Shown in pieces: positions 46,000 through 55,128 of a stretch of DNA of 58,025 bases. Each line of letters starts with the position of its first letter. Position 1 is the first letter of the stretch. The position numbers and the translations under genes were made by a program. The notes beneath the pieces are model-generated. The model had not been told where the DNA came from. It saw only the letters and a program-made list of their open reading frames with translations, and ran no database searches. The stretch spans positions 1-58,025 of the forward strand of contig CAYGWM010000015.1 of assembly GCA_964353555.1 (NCBI GenBank), read 5' to 3'. Source of the DNA: PR03 sp964353555 (lineage in GTDB: Bacteria; Myxococcota_A; UBA9160; PR03).

Positions 46000-48900
46000 C
46001 TACGCGACGAGGCTGTAGAGCCTGCGCACGCCCAGCAGCCCGAGCAGCAGGAACGGCTCGATGCCGGTGAGGCCGCAGCCACCCCCCGCCGTCACTTGCA
46101 GCGAGATCGCCTCCTGCGACTCGCAGCCTTCCGGGTTCACCACGCGGACGGGGTAGGTCGCCACGGGCAGGCTTGTCGGCACCTGCGCCAGCCAGTTTCC
46201 ACTGAACAGGAACGGCGTGACCTGGGTGTTGCCGATGAACACCGAGACCGACGGACCGAAGCCCGTGCCGATCAGCTGGAAGTTCTGGCCCCGGATCGCG
46301 TTCGCGGGCGTCACGCTCGTCAGCGTAGTCAGGCCGTTTCCGATGCACTGGTTGTCGCAGACGTCGCCGGCGCCATCGGCGTCGACGTCGCTCTGATTGG
46401 CGTTCGCCTTCACTGCGCAGTTGTCGCAGCTGTCGCCGCGGAGGTCGGTGTCGCCGTCCGCCTGACCCGCGTTGGCCACGTCCGAGCAGTTGTCGGCGCC
46501 GTCGATGATGGCGTCGCGGTCGCGGTCGATACCGGCGCGCTGGCCCGAGCCGGGCGTCGCGCAGGTGTAGGTCAGCTCCTGACCGGCCACCGTCGCGAGC
46601 GCACGCAGTGTCGCGTCGGCGATGTCCGGACCGCCGTCGCTCGGGCGGAAGCCCGTGCCCGGCAGATATTGCCAGCCCTTCGCGACGCCGCCGATCGTGC
46701 CCTTCACGACCAGGTCGCATTCGTTCTGGCCGACGCCGAGCACCTGCGAGACGAACGGTGTGCCTGCGCGCGCGATCAGCGTATTGATGCGCGCATTCAC
46801 GACGGCCGCGTTGGTGTTCGAAAGCGTCACCTGCTGGCCGACCACCGGCGCGAGGTCGGTGTCGAACGCGAGCGAGAACGCTTCGACGTCACGGCGCACG
46901 CCGTTGCCGTTCGGGTCCAACGGGAAGCCCACGGTGCCGAGACCGAGCGGGTTGGCCTGGTTGAACACCGTTGCCTGGAAGAAGTGGAACACGGTGTCGG
47001 TGCTGCCGTCGTGCAGGAAGCCGAAGCCGCGCACCTGCGGGCCCTGGAACGGCATGTTGAGCGCATTGTTGAACGCGACATCCGGCATGCCGAACATGCC
47101 GACCTTCTGATACAGGTTGCGCATGTGCGCGATCTTCATGATCTGCGACTCATTCTCGAAGCTCGCCTGCCCATCGGTTCCGAAGAATCCCTGCGATGCG
47201 TTGAGCCCGTGGCAGCCCTGGCAGGTGAAGCCGAAGTTGTTCACATTGGCGCCATCGGCGCGGCGGCCGTTGACGTTGCCGCCGCCGACGCCGGTCGTGC
47301 TCGGGCTCGGCCCGCCCGACGTGAAGTTGTTGCCCAGGAAGAAGTTGCGGCCGTTGGCCTGCGCCGGCGTCAGCGAGTTGTCGATGTTCCGCACCGGATT
47401 CGGCGGCAGGATCACCTTCAGCTGGAAGTCGCTGAACGACTGCATGTCGGCGTTCGCGAGCAGCGAAGAACGCCCGACCAGGCCCGGGAACGCCACGATG
47501 AAGTTCCGGAACGAGAGATCCTCGTCGGTGGCCGACTGCCCGAAGAAGCCGTTCGAGCGATCGCCGCGCCAGTGCATCGGGCCGCTGTTCACCATGCCGC
47601 GCAGCGTCTGCGTCGTCATCGGCCCCTTCAGCGCGCTGAACTGTGCGACCATGCCGGTGCCGTTGATGTCACCGCCCGCGCCGACCGAGAGCCGGATCGG
47701 CATCGGGTTGCAGGCGACCGCGTCGTCCGGGTTGCCGAGGTCCCACGCGATCTGGTCCATGTCGCCGAAGATGTGGCAGCTCGAGCAGGAGGCTTCGCCG
47801 TTGCTCGAGGTCGCGTTGGCGTCGTACAGGAACGGGCGGCCCGTCACGACTGCAGCCGGCTCGGGATTGAAGAGCGCCACATGGGCCGTCTCGGTGCTGG
47901 TGGCGAGGTCGATCACCGACACCGAGTTGTCGAAGCGGGTGAGCACGTAGAGCCGGTTGCGCGCCTCGTCGAGCACGAGGCCGCCGGGGCCGCCACCGCT
48001 GACGGACAGGTACTGCGCGCTCTGGAGGGTCGGGTCGAAGCTGTCGTTCTCGAGCGTCGCGGTGTCGAAGACGCCGACCTTCGAAGAGCCGAACGCGGCG
48101 ACGTAGAGCTTCAAGCCGTCGGAAGACACCACCATCTCGGTGGGCGTCGCGAGGCTGTGGTCCGAGGTGCCGACCGGTGCCGGCAGCACCGAGTAGTCGA
48201 TGTGCTTGTTGAGGTGCCGCGGGATCACGCTCGCGCCGTCGAGGATCGTCACGCGCGACTCGGCGAGATGCCCCTGCACGGTGGCCGGCTCGCCGATCGG
48301 CTTCGAGCCCTGGTTCGTCACGTAGGTGCCGGGCCCCTCGAAGCGGACGTCGTTCTTCGCCTCGGTGTTCGAGACGTAGACCTTGTTGCTGATCGGGTTC
48401 ACGGCCATGTTGAAGAGCGTCGTGCCGACGCCGGACCAGATGCTGCCACCGATCAGAGTATCCGCGTCGATCGCGAAGACGTCGGAGTCGGGCAGGCTGA
48501 AGCGGACCGCCGCGCTGAAGTCGCGGCCGCGCTCGTCTTCCCACTTGCCGTTCGAGTCGTTGAACTTGACGATCACGCCGACTTCGGGAGCCTGGTTGCC
48601 GAGATGATCGGTACTCGGCGGCGCCACGCCGCCCGGCGTCTGCAGGCCCTGCGAGTTGGTGCAAGGCGCGTTCAGGTTGAAGCCGTTGCAGACCATGCCT
48701 TCGCTGACGGTCGTGGTCTTGTTGCCCGAGGCGAGGACCGCGGCGTAGACCGTGTCCGGATTGCCGAGCGTGCCCTGCTTGACTGCGAGCGCGCGCGGGG
48801 TGTCGCCGAACAGCGTCACGATCTTCAGCGGCACGCCGCCGATCGCGGTTCCGAGGCTCGCGGAATCGAAGACCCACACGTCGGCGCGGCCGACGCTGGC

Positions 48901-49386
48901 GATCGTGAGCTGCGGATCGCCAGCACCGACGACACCCACGAGCGACGGGTCGAGTCGCTGCTGGCCGCGATGCGCCGTGGTGATGAAGGCGCGCCCATCG
49001 GCGGGGCCTGCGAAGACGAGGTCGCGCGGTTCGTCGCCGACCAGCAGCGTGCGGGTCACGCGCGGCGGGCTCGAGGCCACGTCCACGATGCTCACGCTGT
49101 CGGAGAGATGGTTCACGACCCAGACCTCGGCGTTGGTCCGGGCCACCACCGTCACGGGCTCGAGGCCGACCGAGACGGAGCTGATCTTCGCGATGCCGCC
49201 GGCGCCGATCGAGAAGATCTCGAGCCGCGCATCGGGCGTGTTCACCGCGAACAGGCGGGTCCCGTCCGGCGACATCGCCAGCGGTCGGACCGGTCCCGAC
49301 TCGAACTCGATGAAATCATCGGCACTCGCCGTGCCGGCGATCAAGATCGCGGCAAGGCAAACCAGCAGATGGCGGCAGATCGACAT
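46000..49386 (-). CDS. Giant exported YVTN beta-propeller/di-heme/TSP3/IPT protein with C-terminal sorting tail
   Basis: A 1128-residue protein with a signal peptide (1-22). Residues about 30-510 are a YVTN-type beta-propeller (MSPDGTRLFAVNTPDARLEIF, VVNHLSDSVSIVD). A di-heme region follows, with CSSCH (534-538) and CQGCH (722-726) and the MauG-like WRGDRSNGFFGQ segment. Thrombospondin type 3 repeats (DRDRDAIIDGADNC, about 940-1000), an IPT/TIG domain (TSVTPANAIRGQNF) and a tail CGLTGIEPFLLLGLLGVRR (Cys, hydrophobic helix, Arg pair) close the protein. A periplasmic or surface-attached electron-transfer protein is likely. Ribosome site GGGAGAAGC before ATG 49386. Confidence 0.85.
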   Translation of the reverse strand: MSICRHLLVCLAAILIAGTASADDFIEFESGPVRPLAMSPDGTRLFAVNTPDARLEIFSIGAGGIAKISSVSVGLEPVTVVARTNAEVWVVNHLSDSVSIVDVASSPPRVTRTLLVGDEPRDLVFAGPADGRAFITTAHRGQQRLDPSLVGVVGAGDPQLTIASVGRADVWVFDSASLGTAIGGVPLKIVTLFGDTPRALAVKQGTLGNPDTVYAAVLASGNKTTTVSEGMVCNGFNLNAPCTNSQGLQTPGGVAPPSTDHLGNQAPEVGVIVKFNDSNGKWEDERGRDFSAAVRFSLPDSDVFAIDADTLIGGSIWSGVGTTLFNMAVNPISNKVYVSNTEAKNDVRFEGPGTYVTNQGSKPIGEPATVQGHLAESRVTILDGASVIPRHLNKHIDYSVLPAPVGTSDHSLATPTEMVVSSDGLKLYVAAFGSSKVGVFDTATLENDSFDPTLQSAQYLSVSGGGPGGLVLDEARNRLYVLTRFDNSVSVIDLATSTETAHVALFNPEPAAVVTGRPFLYDANATSSNGEASCSSCHIFGDMDQIAWDLGNPDDAVACNPMPIRLSVGAGGDINGTGMVAQFSALKGPMTTQTLRGMVNSGPMHWRGDRSNGFFGQSATDEDLSFRNFIVAFPGLVGRSSLLANADMQSFSDFQLKVILPPNPVRNIDNSLTPAQANGRNFFLGNNFTSGGPSPSTTGVGGGNVNGRRADGANVNNFGFTCQGCHGLNASQGFFGTDGQASFENESQIMKIAHMRNLYQKVGMFGMPDVAFNNALNMPFQGPQVRGFGFLHDGSTDTVFHFFQATVFNQANPLGLGTVGFPLDPNGNGVRRDVEAFSLAFDTDLAPVVGQQVTLSNTNAAVVNARINTLIARAGTPFVSQVLGVGQNECDLVVKGTIGGVAKGWQYLPGTGFRPSDGGPDIADATLRALATVAGQELTYTCATPGSGQRAGIDRDRDAIIDGADNCSDVANAGQADGDTDLRGDSCDNCAVKANANQSDVDADGAGDVCDNQCIGNGLTTLTSVTPANAIRGQNFQLIGTGFGPSVSVFIGNTQVTPFLFSGNWLAQVPTSLPVATYPVRVVNPEGCESQEAISLQVTAGGGCGLTGIEPFLLLGLLGVRRLYSLVA

Positions 49387-49468
49387 CCAGCTTCTCCCAA
49401 ATCGACGTAGATGGATCCCAAAGTGGATCTACCGGGCTGTAGAGCGTTGGCGCCCGGTTGGCAGGTTC

Positions 49469-49505
49469 GTCCCGAGCACCCGAACGGGACTTACCTGCGG
49501 GTAAG
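49469..49505. other. Overlapping palindromes upstream of the giant propeller gene
   Basis: GTCCCG-N10-CGGGAC (49469-49490) abuts CTTACC-TGCG-GGTAAG (49490-49505). They lie 84-120 bases upstream of the ATG at 49386, in an otherwise gene-free 198-base stretch. An operator or RNA hairpin is possible; no U-run supports termination. Confidence 0.4.
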
Positions 49506-49584
49506 CATTGTGACAGCAAAAGCCCACATACCGCAAGGCAAAGCTGCGACCCGAAGCGTTTTTTGCCGCCTGAGGTGGTCTCGG

Positions 49585-52122
49585 CTACGGCAAAGGCGTG
49601 GACGTGAGCTCGATAGTCGCCATGTGGCCGTCCCCTGCGATGTTCCGGTTCCCCATCCCCGGGTATTGGCCCGCGGTGAAGTTGTTGTCGATCGTGTCGT
49701 TCTTGCCGAGGCGGATCGCCATCTCGTCGCCGTTGGCCGTGGGGAACGCCGTGTTCGAGTTGGAGAAGGCCTCGAGGTTCAGCTGGAACAAGATCGCCAC
49801 GCTGGCGTTGCCGGTGCCCGAGACGCTCGTACCGCCGGCGCCGCTGAACTGCACGTCCTGGCTGTTCGATCCGCCGCCGATGCCGTCGGTGATGGTCGTG
49901 ACGGACGGCGTGAAGCCGAAGCTGCCGTTCGGCGCGCCGCTGATCGTGTAGCTGGCCGAGACCGGCGTCAGCAGCGTCGCGTTGCCGCCGCCGTCCTGGA
50001 AGCCGATGCCGTCGTTGTAGCCGTCACTGATCCGGTCGAGCGCGCCGCGGACCCTGTGGTCGAGATCGAGTGTCCACTGCTCGCCGGGAACCGAGACGAC
50101 GTCGAAGTTGACGCGGTACGCGAGCGTCGCGAGCGACTGCGCGTCGTTCGTCGTGCAGCCCGCGTCGGCGCCCAGCATGCCGCGCAGATTCGCGGAGACG
50201 GTGTTGCCGAGCGCGCTCCCCGACAGCCGATGGCGCCACTCGCGCAGCCAGCAGCCGCCCTGCTGTCGGAAGTCTCCTGTACTGAGATCCGTGTAGACGA
50301 CATTGGCAATATGCGTGGTGGGTCTCTGAGCGAGGTTCGCGAAGAGCCCGATGAAACCGCCGGGCAGCCGCGCGAGCTCCACCGGTTCGAGATCCAGCCC
50401 GAGCAGTGACGGCACCGGGAACGCTTCGATCGCGTTCTCGAGCTGCGGCGCGAAGAGCGGGAACAGATTCCGGAACGTGTTGATCAGCGCCGCCTCGTTC
50501 GTGTTGATCAGGTTGCGCGTGACGGTCACCGCGATGCCGCTGCTGGGCGGTGTTGCGAGGTTGAATTCGAGCCCGGCCGGCGTGAACGCGAGATCCAGGC
50601 CCGCATCCATGTCCACCTCCAGCACCAGGAACACCTGCTGCACGCGGGTGAACTCCATCTCCACGCGCAGCGATGAGATCTTCATCTCGGCGAATTCGCC
50701 GTTGGGCCCCGGCGCGCCCGTGAACACCGGCGCCAGCGTCGGCCGGATCCGGACGACGATCGGCTCGGTGGGATCCGCGGTCGAGAGCTGCGGAATGAAG
50801 AGCGAGAACAGCCCGGCGGTGATCGGCGAGCCGAGGAACTCGGTGATGTCGCTGCGCAGCAGGCCATTCTCGATCTGCGTCTTCAGCAACTGGTTCATCG
50901 CCGAGGTCGAGATCGCGAACGCCAGCCCATACGGCAGGTTCTGGCCGGGCGTCAGCGGGCCAAAGGTGGGAAACGGCTCGGCCACCGTGTAGGAAGCCGG
51001 CAGATTCGGCGCGCCCGGCGCCGGCGACGTCGTGTAGATCGCGGCATCGGACGCGAGCGTGAGGCCGGTGGTCTCTTCCGTTACCGAGACGAACGACGCG
51101 TCGAGCACGCCGCCGAGCGCGTCCCCGACGGGCCCCGCGATCGAAATCCCGGCGAGCGCGCTCTGGATCGCGCCGGCCAGCGGAGAGTCCTGCGGTCCCG
51201 CGCCATCCGGATCGGCCAGGTTGTCCTCGAATCCCTGCTGCATCAGCTGCTGGATGTCGCCCTCGCCGATGATCAGGTCGACGATGTCGCCGATCAGCGG
51301 GTCGTCGCAGATCCCCGACACGAAGTGCGAGCCGAAGCCTGCGAGTGTCACCGCGACTGGCGACACCAGATTGACGTCCACGTACGACGGGTCCGAGGCG
51401 AGCGGCGCGAGGTCGTAGGAGCCGCCGATCGCCGCGCTCGACGTCTGTACCTCGAGCGTGCAGGCGCCGAGCCAGCCGAGGTCGAGATCGACCTCGAGGA
51501 AGAAGTCGTCGATCGTGATCGTGGTGTCGAGCCCGCTCGGCGTCGGATCGACGGCGATGCCGAAACCGGCGAAGCCCACCTCGACGACGTTCGCGGTGTA
51601 GTTGATGCCGCTCATGCTGCCCTGCGCGATCGGATTCTGCGCGGTGATCAGCGTGCTGATGTCGAGCGAGTCGCCCGAGAGACTCTCGACGATCGGCGTG
51701 ATCTGCTCGAGACCGGTGTCGGCGATGCGCAGCGCGACGCTTGCCGGCGACGCGACGCCGTCTTGCACGAAGCCGGTCTGCACGCCGTTGCCGACGACGA
51801 CCGTGAGGTTCTCGCGCAGGATTCCGCCGCTCGTCAGCACGCCCGTTACGGCGATCCGGTTGAAGACCGCGGCCGCGCTCACCGGCAGGTTCACCGACCA
51901 GGTCGCGGCCGGCGTCACGGCGATGCCGTTTACGGTGAGGCTCTGGAACTGCGCAGGCACGTCGAGGCGTCCCTGTACGGTGACGGTCGCGCCATTCAGG
52001 AAGGTGCCGTGGGTCGGAGAGTCGATGTAGATCTTCGGCGCGGGTCCGCACGCGGCGCCGAGCGCCAGGCCGAGCGCGACCCACAGCGCGAATTTCCGGG
52101 TCGTCACGGGTCGCGAGATCAT
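49585..52122 (-). CDS. Large lipoprotein of unknown function
   Basis: An 845-residue protein with a lipoprotein signal (ALGLALGAAC, Cys about 25, then GPAPK). The mature part starts with Ig-like material (PTHGTFLNGATVTVQGRLDVP) and continues as beta-rich domains with many small and acidic residues (GVLDASFVSVTEETTG, VFLVLEVDMDAGLDLAF); no catalytic motif is seen. Ribosome site GGAAGGGAC precedes ATG 52122. It is transcribed in the same direction as the propeller gene downstream and may be a partner at the cell surface. Family not recognised. Confidence 0.7.
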   Translation of the reverse strand: MISRPVTTRKFALWVALGLALGAACGPAPKIYIDSPTHGTFLNGATVTVQGRLDVPAQFQSLTVNGIAVTPAATWSVNLPVSAAAVFNRIAVTGVLTSGGILRENLTVVVGNGVQTGFVQDGVASPASVALRIADTGLEQITPIVESLSGDSLDISTLITAQNPIAQGSMSGINYTANVVEVGFAGFGIAVDPTPSGLDTTITIDDFFLEVDLDLGWLGACTLEVQTSSAAIGGSYDLAPLASDPSYVDVNLVSPVAVTLAGFGSHFVSGICDDPLIGDIVDLIIGEGDIQQLMQQGFEDNLADPDGAGPQDSPLAGAIQSALAGISIAGPVGDALGGVLDASFVSVTEETTGLTLASDAAIYTTSPAPGAPNLPASYTVAEPFPTFGPLTPGQNLPYGLAFAISTSAMNQLLKTQIENGLLRSDITEFLGSPITAGLFSLFIPQLSTADPTEPIVVRIRPTLAPVFTGAPGPNGEFAEMKISSLRVEMEFTRVQQVFLVLEVDMDAGLDLAFTPAGLEFNLATPPSSGIAVTVTRNLINTNEAALINTFRNLFPLFAPQLENAIEAFPVPSLLGLDLEPVELARLPGGFIGLFANLAQRPTTHIANVVYTDLSTGDFRQQGGCWLREWRHRLSGSALGNTVSANLRGMLGADAGCTTNDAQSLATLAYRVNFDVVSVPGEQWTLDLDHRVRGALDRISDGYNDGIGFQDGGGNATLLTPVSASYTISGAPNGSFGFTPSVTTITDGIGGGSNSQDVQFSGAGGTSVSGTGNASVAILFQLNLEAFSNSNTAFPTANGDEMAIRLGKNDTIDNNFTAGQYPGMGNRNIAGDGHMATIELTSTPLP

Positions 52123-52262
52123 GGCTGTCCCTTCCAGCTGCTTCCCGAATCCGGCCCGCGTGATCGCGCTGCCTGGTGTCCGGGGAGCCAATTGCGATCC
52201 GCAGCGTATCGTTTCACAACAAGTGTCGGCTGTCCATCGCAGACCATGCGAAGCTGGTCGCC

Positions 52263-52943
52263 GTGACGGAGCTTTCCGACGTCGAGGACGAACTCCGGGC
52301 CCACGGCCTAGAACCACGCGGCGCGTTTCATCCCAGGCAGAGCGACGCCGTTCCAGCGCGGATCGACGGCCGCCCCGCCGGCACGCTCGTGCTCGCTGGC
52401 AACCTCGGCGCATCGATGTGGGCGCAGTTCGCACGCGAACGCCGCGACGAGCGCGATCCGCTCGACCGCTGGTCGGCGCGCCTGCTCGCGACCGTCGCGG
52501 AGCGTTTCGCCGCGACCGTGCTGCTGCCGAGCGACGGCCCGCCGTACTCGCCATTCCACCGCTGGGCCGCGCGCGCCGGCCCCGTTCACCGCTCGCCGCT
52601 CGGCCTGCTGATCCATCCCGACTTCGGTCTCTGGCACGCCTACCGTGGGGCGCTCGTCTTCGCGGAGTGCTTCGCGTTGCCCCCGCGCGACGCGCGACCG
52701 AGCCCGTGCGAGTCGTGCCCCGATCGACCCTGTCTCACGGTGTGTCCCGTATCCGCATTCACGGCCGCCGGCTACGACGATGCGGCGTGCGCCGCCCACC
52801 TCGAGTCGGGCGCCGGAGCCGCCTGCATCGATTCCGCGTGTCTCGCGCGCGCCACGTGTCCGGTGGGGCGCGAGCATCGCTACCCGACCGAGCCGGCGCG
52901 CTTCCACATGCGCGCGTTCCTGTCCGGCCGAACCCGACGCTAG
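52263..52943 (+). CDS. 4Fe-4S binding protein, QueG-like ferredoxin domain
   Basis: A 226-residue protein with a Cys-rich C-terminal half: CESCPDRPCLTVCPVSAF (ferredoxin-like CxxCxxxxCxxxC) and CIDSACLARATCPVG, enough ligands for two 4Fe-4S clusters. The N-terminal half resembles the epoxyqueuosine reductase fold but lacks a full QueG length, so it is not QueG itself. I chose GTG 52263 over the ATG at 52176 because residues after it match the family start, but the ribosome site is weak. Convergent with the crotonase at 52940. Confidence 0.65.
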   Translation: MTELSDVEDELRAHGLEPRGAFHPRQSDAVPARIDGRPAGTLVLAGNLGASMWAQFARERRDERDPLDRWSARLLATVAERFAATVLLPSDGPPYSPFHRWAARAGPVHRSPLGLLIHPDFGLWHAYRGALVFAECFALPPRDARPSPCESCPDRPCLTVCPVSAFTAAGYDDAACAAHLESGAGAACIDSACLARATCPVGREHRYPTEPARFHMRAFLSGRTRR

Positions 52944-53743
52944 TCCGCGTAGTTCGGCTTGCGGCCTTGCTTGCGCGCGCGGATCGCCTCGTCGAGGTTG
53001 TTCGTGGTCAGCCGCACCAGCAGCTGGTTGCGCGCTTCGAGGTCCATCGCGGCGTGCAGGCTGCCGGTCTCGAGGTTCGACCACAACACCTGCTTCGTCA
53101 TCGCGACGCCGTGCGCGCTGTGTGCGCAGATCTGTTCCGCCGTCGCGAGTGCGAGATCCAGCAGCTGCGCATCGGGCACCACGCGCGACAGCAGGCCGAT
53201 GCGCTCCGCATCGCGCGCGTCGACTTCGCGGCCGGTGAGGATCAACTCGAAGGCGTGCGCTGCGCCGATCATGCGCGGCAGGATCCACGAGATGCCGAGT
53301 TCGGTGCCGGTCAGGCCGTTCTTGATGCCGGCGCCGCAGAACGTGGCGGATTCGGCGCCGAAGCGGATGTCGCAGGCGACCGCGAGGCACAGGCCGCCGC
53401 CGTACGCGGGTCCGTTGATCGCGCCGATCACCGGCTGCGGGATATTGCGCATTGCCGGCACCAGATCGGAGAACACCGCCATCGCGCGCGTCGCGATGCG
53501 CGACATCGGCAAGCCGGCGATGTTCGGCGGAATGCCGTGGTCTTCGAGGTCGAGGCCCGAGCAGAAGCCGCGGCCCGCGCCGGTGAGCACGACGGCGAAG
53601 GTGTCGTTGTCGGCTCCGACTTCGAGGATCGCATCGTGCAGCGGTTTCACGGTGTCGAACGACAGCGCGTTCATGCGCTCGGGGCGATTCAGCGTGATGA
53701 CGCTGACGTGCGGACGCGGTTTGGTGATCTCGATGTAGGCCAT
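52940..53743 (-). CDS. Enoyl-CoA hydratase/isomerase (crotonase) family protein
   Basis: A 267-residue crotonase. Oxyanion motifs FCSGLDLEDHG (about 60-70) and GPAYGGGLCLAVACD (about 111-125) are clear. It also has the usual GLLSRVVPD block. It hydrates or isomerises an acyl-CoA; relatives occur in fatty-acid or steroid breakdown. The 3' end overlaps the Fe-S protein gene by four bases. Confidence 0.88.
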   Translation of the reverse strand: MAYIEITKPRPHVSVITLNRPERMNALSFDTVKPLHDAILEVGADNDTFAVVLTGAGRGFCSGLDLEDHGIPPNIAGLPMSRIATRAMAVFSDLVPAMRNIPQPVIGAINGPAYGGGLCLAVACDIRFGAESATFCGAGIKNGLTGTELGISWILPRMIGAAHAFELILTGREVDARDAERIGLLSRVVPDAQLLDLALATAEQICAHSAHGVAMTKQVLWSNLETGSLHAAMDLEARNQLLVRLTTNNLDEAIRARKQGRKPNYAD

Positions 53744-53826
53744 GGCGTGCCAGTCTAGGAGGCCGTCGCAGCGCTGCTAGCGTCGGGTCGTGGGCAACTG
53801 CTGTGCCGGCCGCGACCGTCGGGCGC

Positions 53827-54153
53827 CTAGACGTACTTATCGCCGCGCACCACGTCGACGGTGTGCGCGTAGGCAATCAGCGCGAAGTTCCGGAAGTAGT
53901 GTTTGGCCAGGTGGTCGAGGATGCGTTCGGCCACGTCGGGCGCGACCAGCGTCTCGATGCGCACGTTGCCGCCCTCGAGTCCGCTGGTGCGGGTTCCGCG
54001 CGATCCCTCGCCGCGCACGTGGGCGGTGGTCCAACCGCGTGCGCCGAGTTGGGCCAACTCGCGCACCAGCCGCTCCTCGAGCACCGCCTCGGCGACGATC
54101 GTCACGAGCCGGAGCTGCGTCCGCTGCGATTGTGTGGCGTCGTTCTGTTTCAT
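53827..54153 (-). CDS. sbtB: PII-like bicarbonate-transport regulator SbtB
   Basis: A 108-residue ferredoxin-like PII-fold protein. Its T-loop GEGSRGTRTSG (48-58) matches the SbtB consensus GKGSRNVRSTG, not the GlnB T-loop. In cyanobacteria SbtB binds adenine nucleotides, including cAMP and c-di-AMP, and gates the bicarbonate transporter SbtA. The C-terminus ends RGDKYV, lacking the Cys-pair R-loop of cyanobacterial SbtB. Its ATG overlaps the sbtA stop (ATGA). It is the last gene of the purE-purK-sbtA-sbtB operon. Confidence 0.88.
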   Translation of the reverse strand: MKQNDATQSQRTQLRLVTIVAEAVLEERLVRELAQLGARGWTTAHVRGEGSRGTRTSGLEGGNVRIETLVAPDVAERILDHLAKHYFRNFALIAYAHTVDVVRGDKYV

Positions 54154-55118
54154 CGCTGCATCCATTGCGCCATCGCGTAGTAGAGGGGAATGCCGATCGT
54201 CAGGTTGAAGGGGAAGGTAATCGCGAGCGAGGCCGTGAGGTAGAAGGCGGGGTTCGCCTCCGGGATCCCGACGCGCACGGCGGCGGGCGCTGCGATGTAG
54301 GAAGCACTCGCGGCCATCGCGCCGAGCACCGTGGCTCCGGCCAGCGAGAGACCCGCGAGCGTGCCGACCCCGACGCCGAGCGCGCCGTTCGCAATCGGCG
54401 CGGCGATCGCGAATGCGAAGAGGAACGCACCGACACTCGGGAGGTCGCGGAAACGCCGCGCGGCCGTCATGCCCATCTCGAGCAGGAAGAGACACAGCGC
54501 GCCCTTGAATGGATCGACGAAGAAGGGCTTCACCTCGGCGAGACCGCGCGCGCCCGAGGCGAATCCGATCGCGAGGCCGCCGAGCAGCAGCACGATGCTC
54601 TTGCCGGTCACGATCTCGCGCAGCGCTTCGCTCCAGCCGCCTTCGCTGGCGCCGCGGTGGCGGCGCGCGATCAGCAGCGCGAGCACGATGGCAGGAACCT
54701 CGAGGACGGCGACGAGTGCGGGCAGGAACCCTTCGGGCCGCGCGCCGACGGCGTCGAGGAACGCGAGGCTCGCAATGAAGGTGACCGCCGAGACCGATCC
54801 GTAATGTGCGGCGAGTGCGGCCGCGTCGGCGACGGGGAAGCCGCCCAGGCGACGCAGAGCGGCGTAGCACCAGAGGGGCACCCCGATGCCGAGCGCCAGC
54901 GTGCCGAGGCCGGGCCGCCAGAACGCCGCGAGCGTGGTCTCCGAGAGCGCCGCGCCGCCCTTCAGCCCGATCGCGAGCAGCAGATAGATCGACAGCGCGG
55001 AGTAGAGATCCTCGGGAATGCGCAGGTCGCTGCGCGCGAGCGTCGCGAAGATGCCGAGCAGGAACGCCAGCACCATCGGCGAGAGCAGGTTTGCGCGAAC
55101 GAGCTCGAGAGAGTCCAA
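54150..55118 (-). CDS. sbtA: Sodium-dependent bicarbonate transporter SbtA
   Basis: A 322-residue inner-membrane protein with about ten helices and the inverted-repeat fold of SbtA (LKGGAALSETTLAAF, LEMGMTAARRFRDL, PAAVRVGIPEANPAFYLTASLAITFPFNLTIGIPLYY). It carries out Na-coupled bicarbonate uptake in cyanobacteria. Start codon TTG at 55118, 11 bases downstream of the purK stop; no ATG or GTG in the frame gives a better N-terminus. Translationally coupled to sbtB. The substrate is inferred from family and from its partners. Confidence 0.85.
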   Translation of the reverse strand: MDSLELVRANLLSPMVLAFLLGIFATLARSDLRIPEDLYSALSIYLLLAIGLKGGAALSETTLAAFWRPGLGTLALGIGVPLWCYAALRRLGGFPVADAAALAAHYGSVSAVTFIASLAFLDAVGARPEGFLPALVAVLEVPAIVLALLIARRHRGASEGGWSEALREIVTGKSIVLLLGGLAIGFASGARGLAEVKPFFVDPFKGALCLFLLEMGMTAARRFRDLPSVGAFLFAFAIAAPIANGALGVGVGTLAGLSLAGATVLGAMAASASYIAAPAAVRVGIPEANPAFYLTASLAITFPFNLTIGIPLYYAMAQWMQR

Positions 55119-55128
55119 GGCGGGCAGA

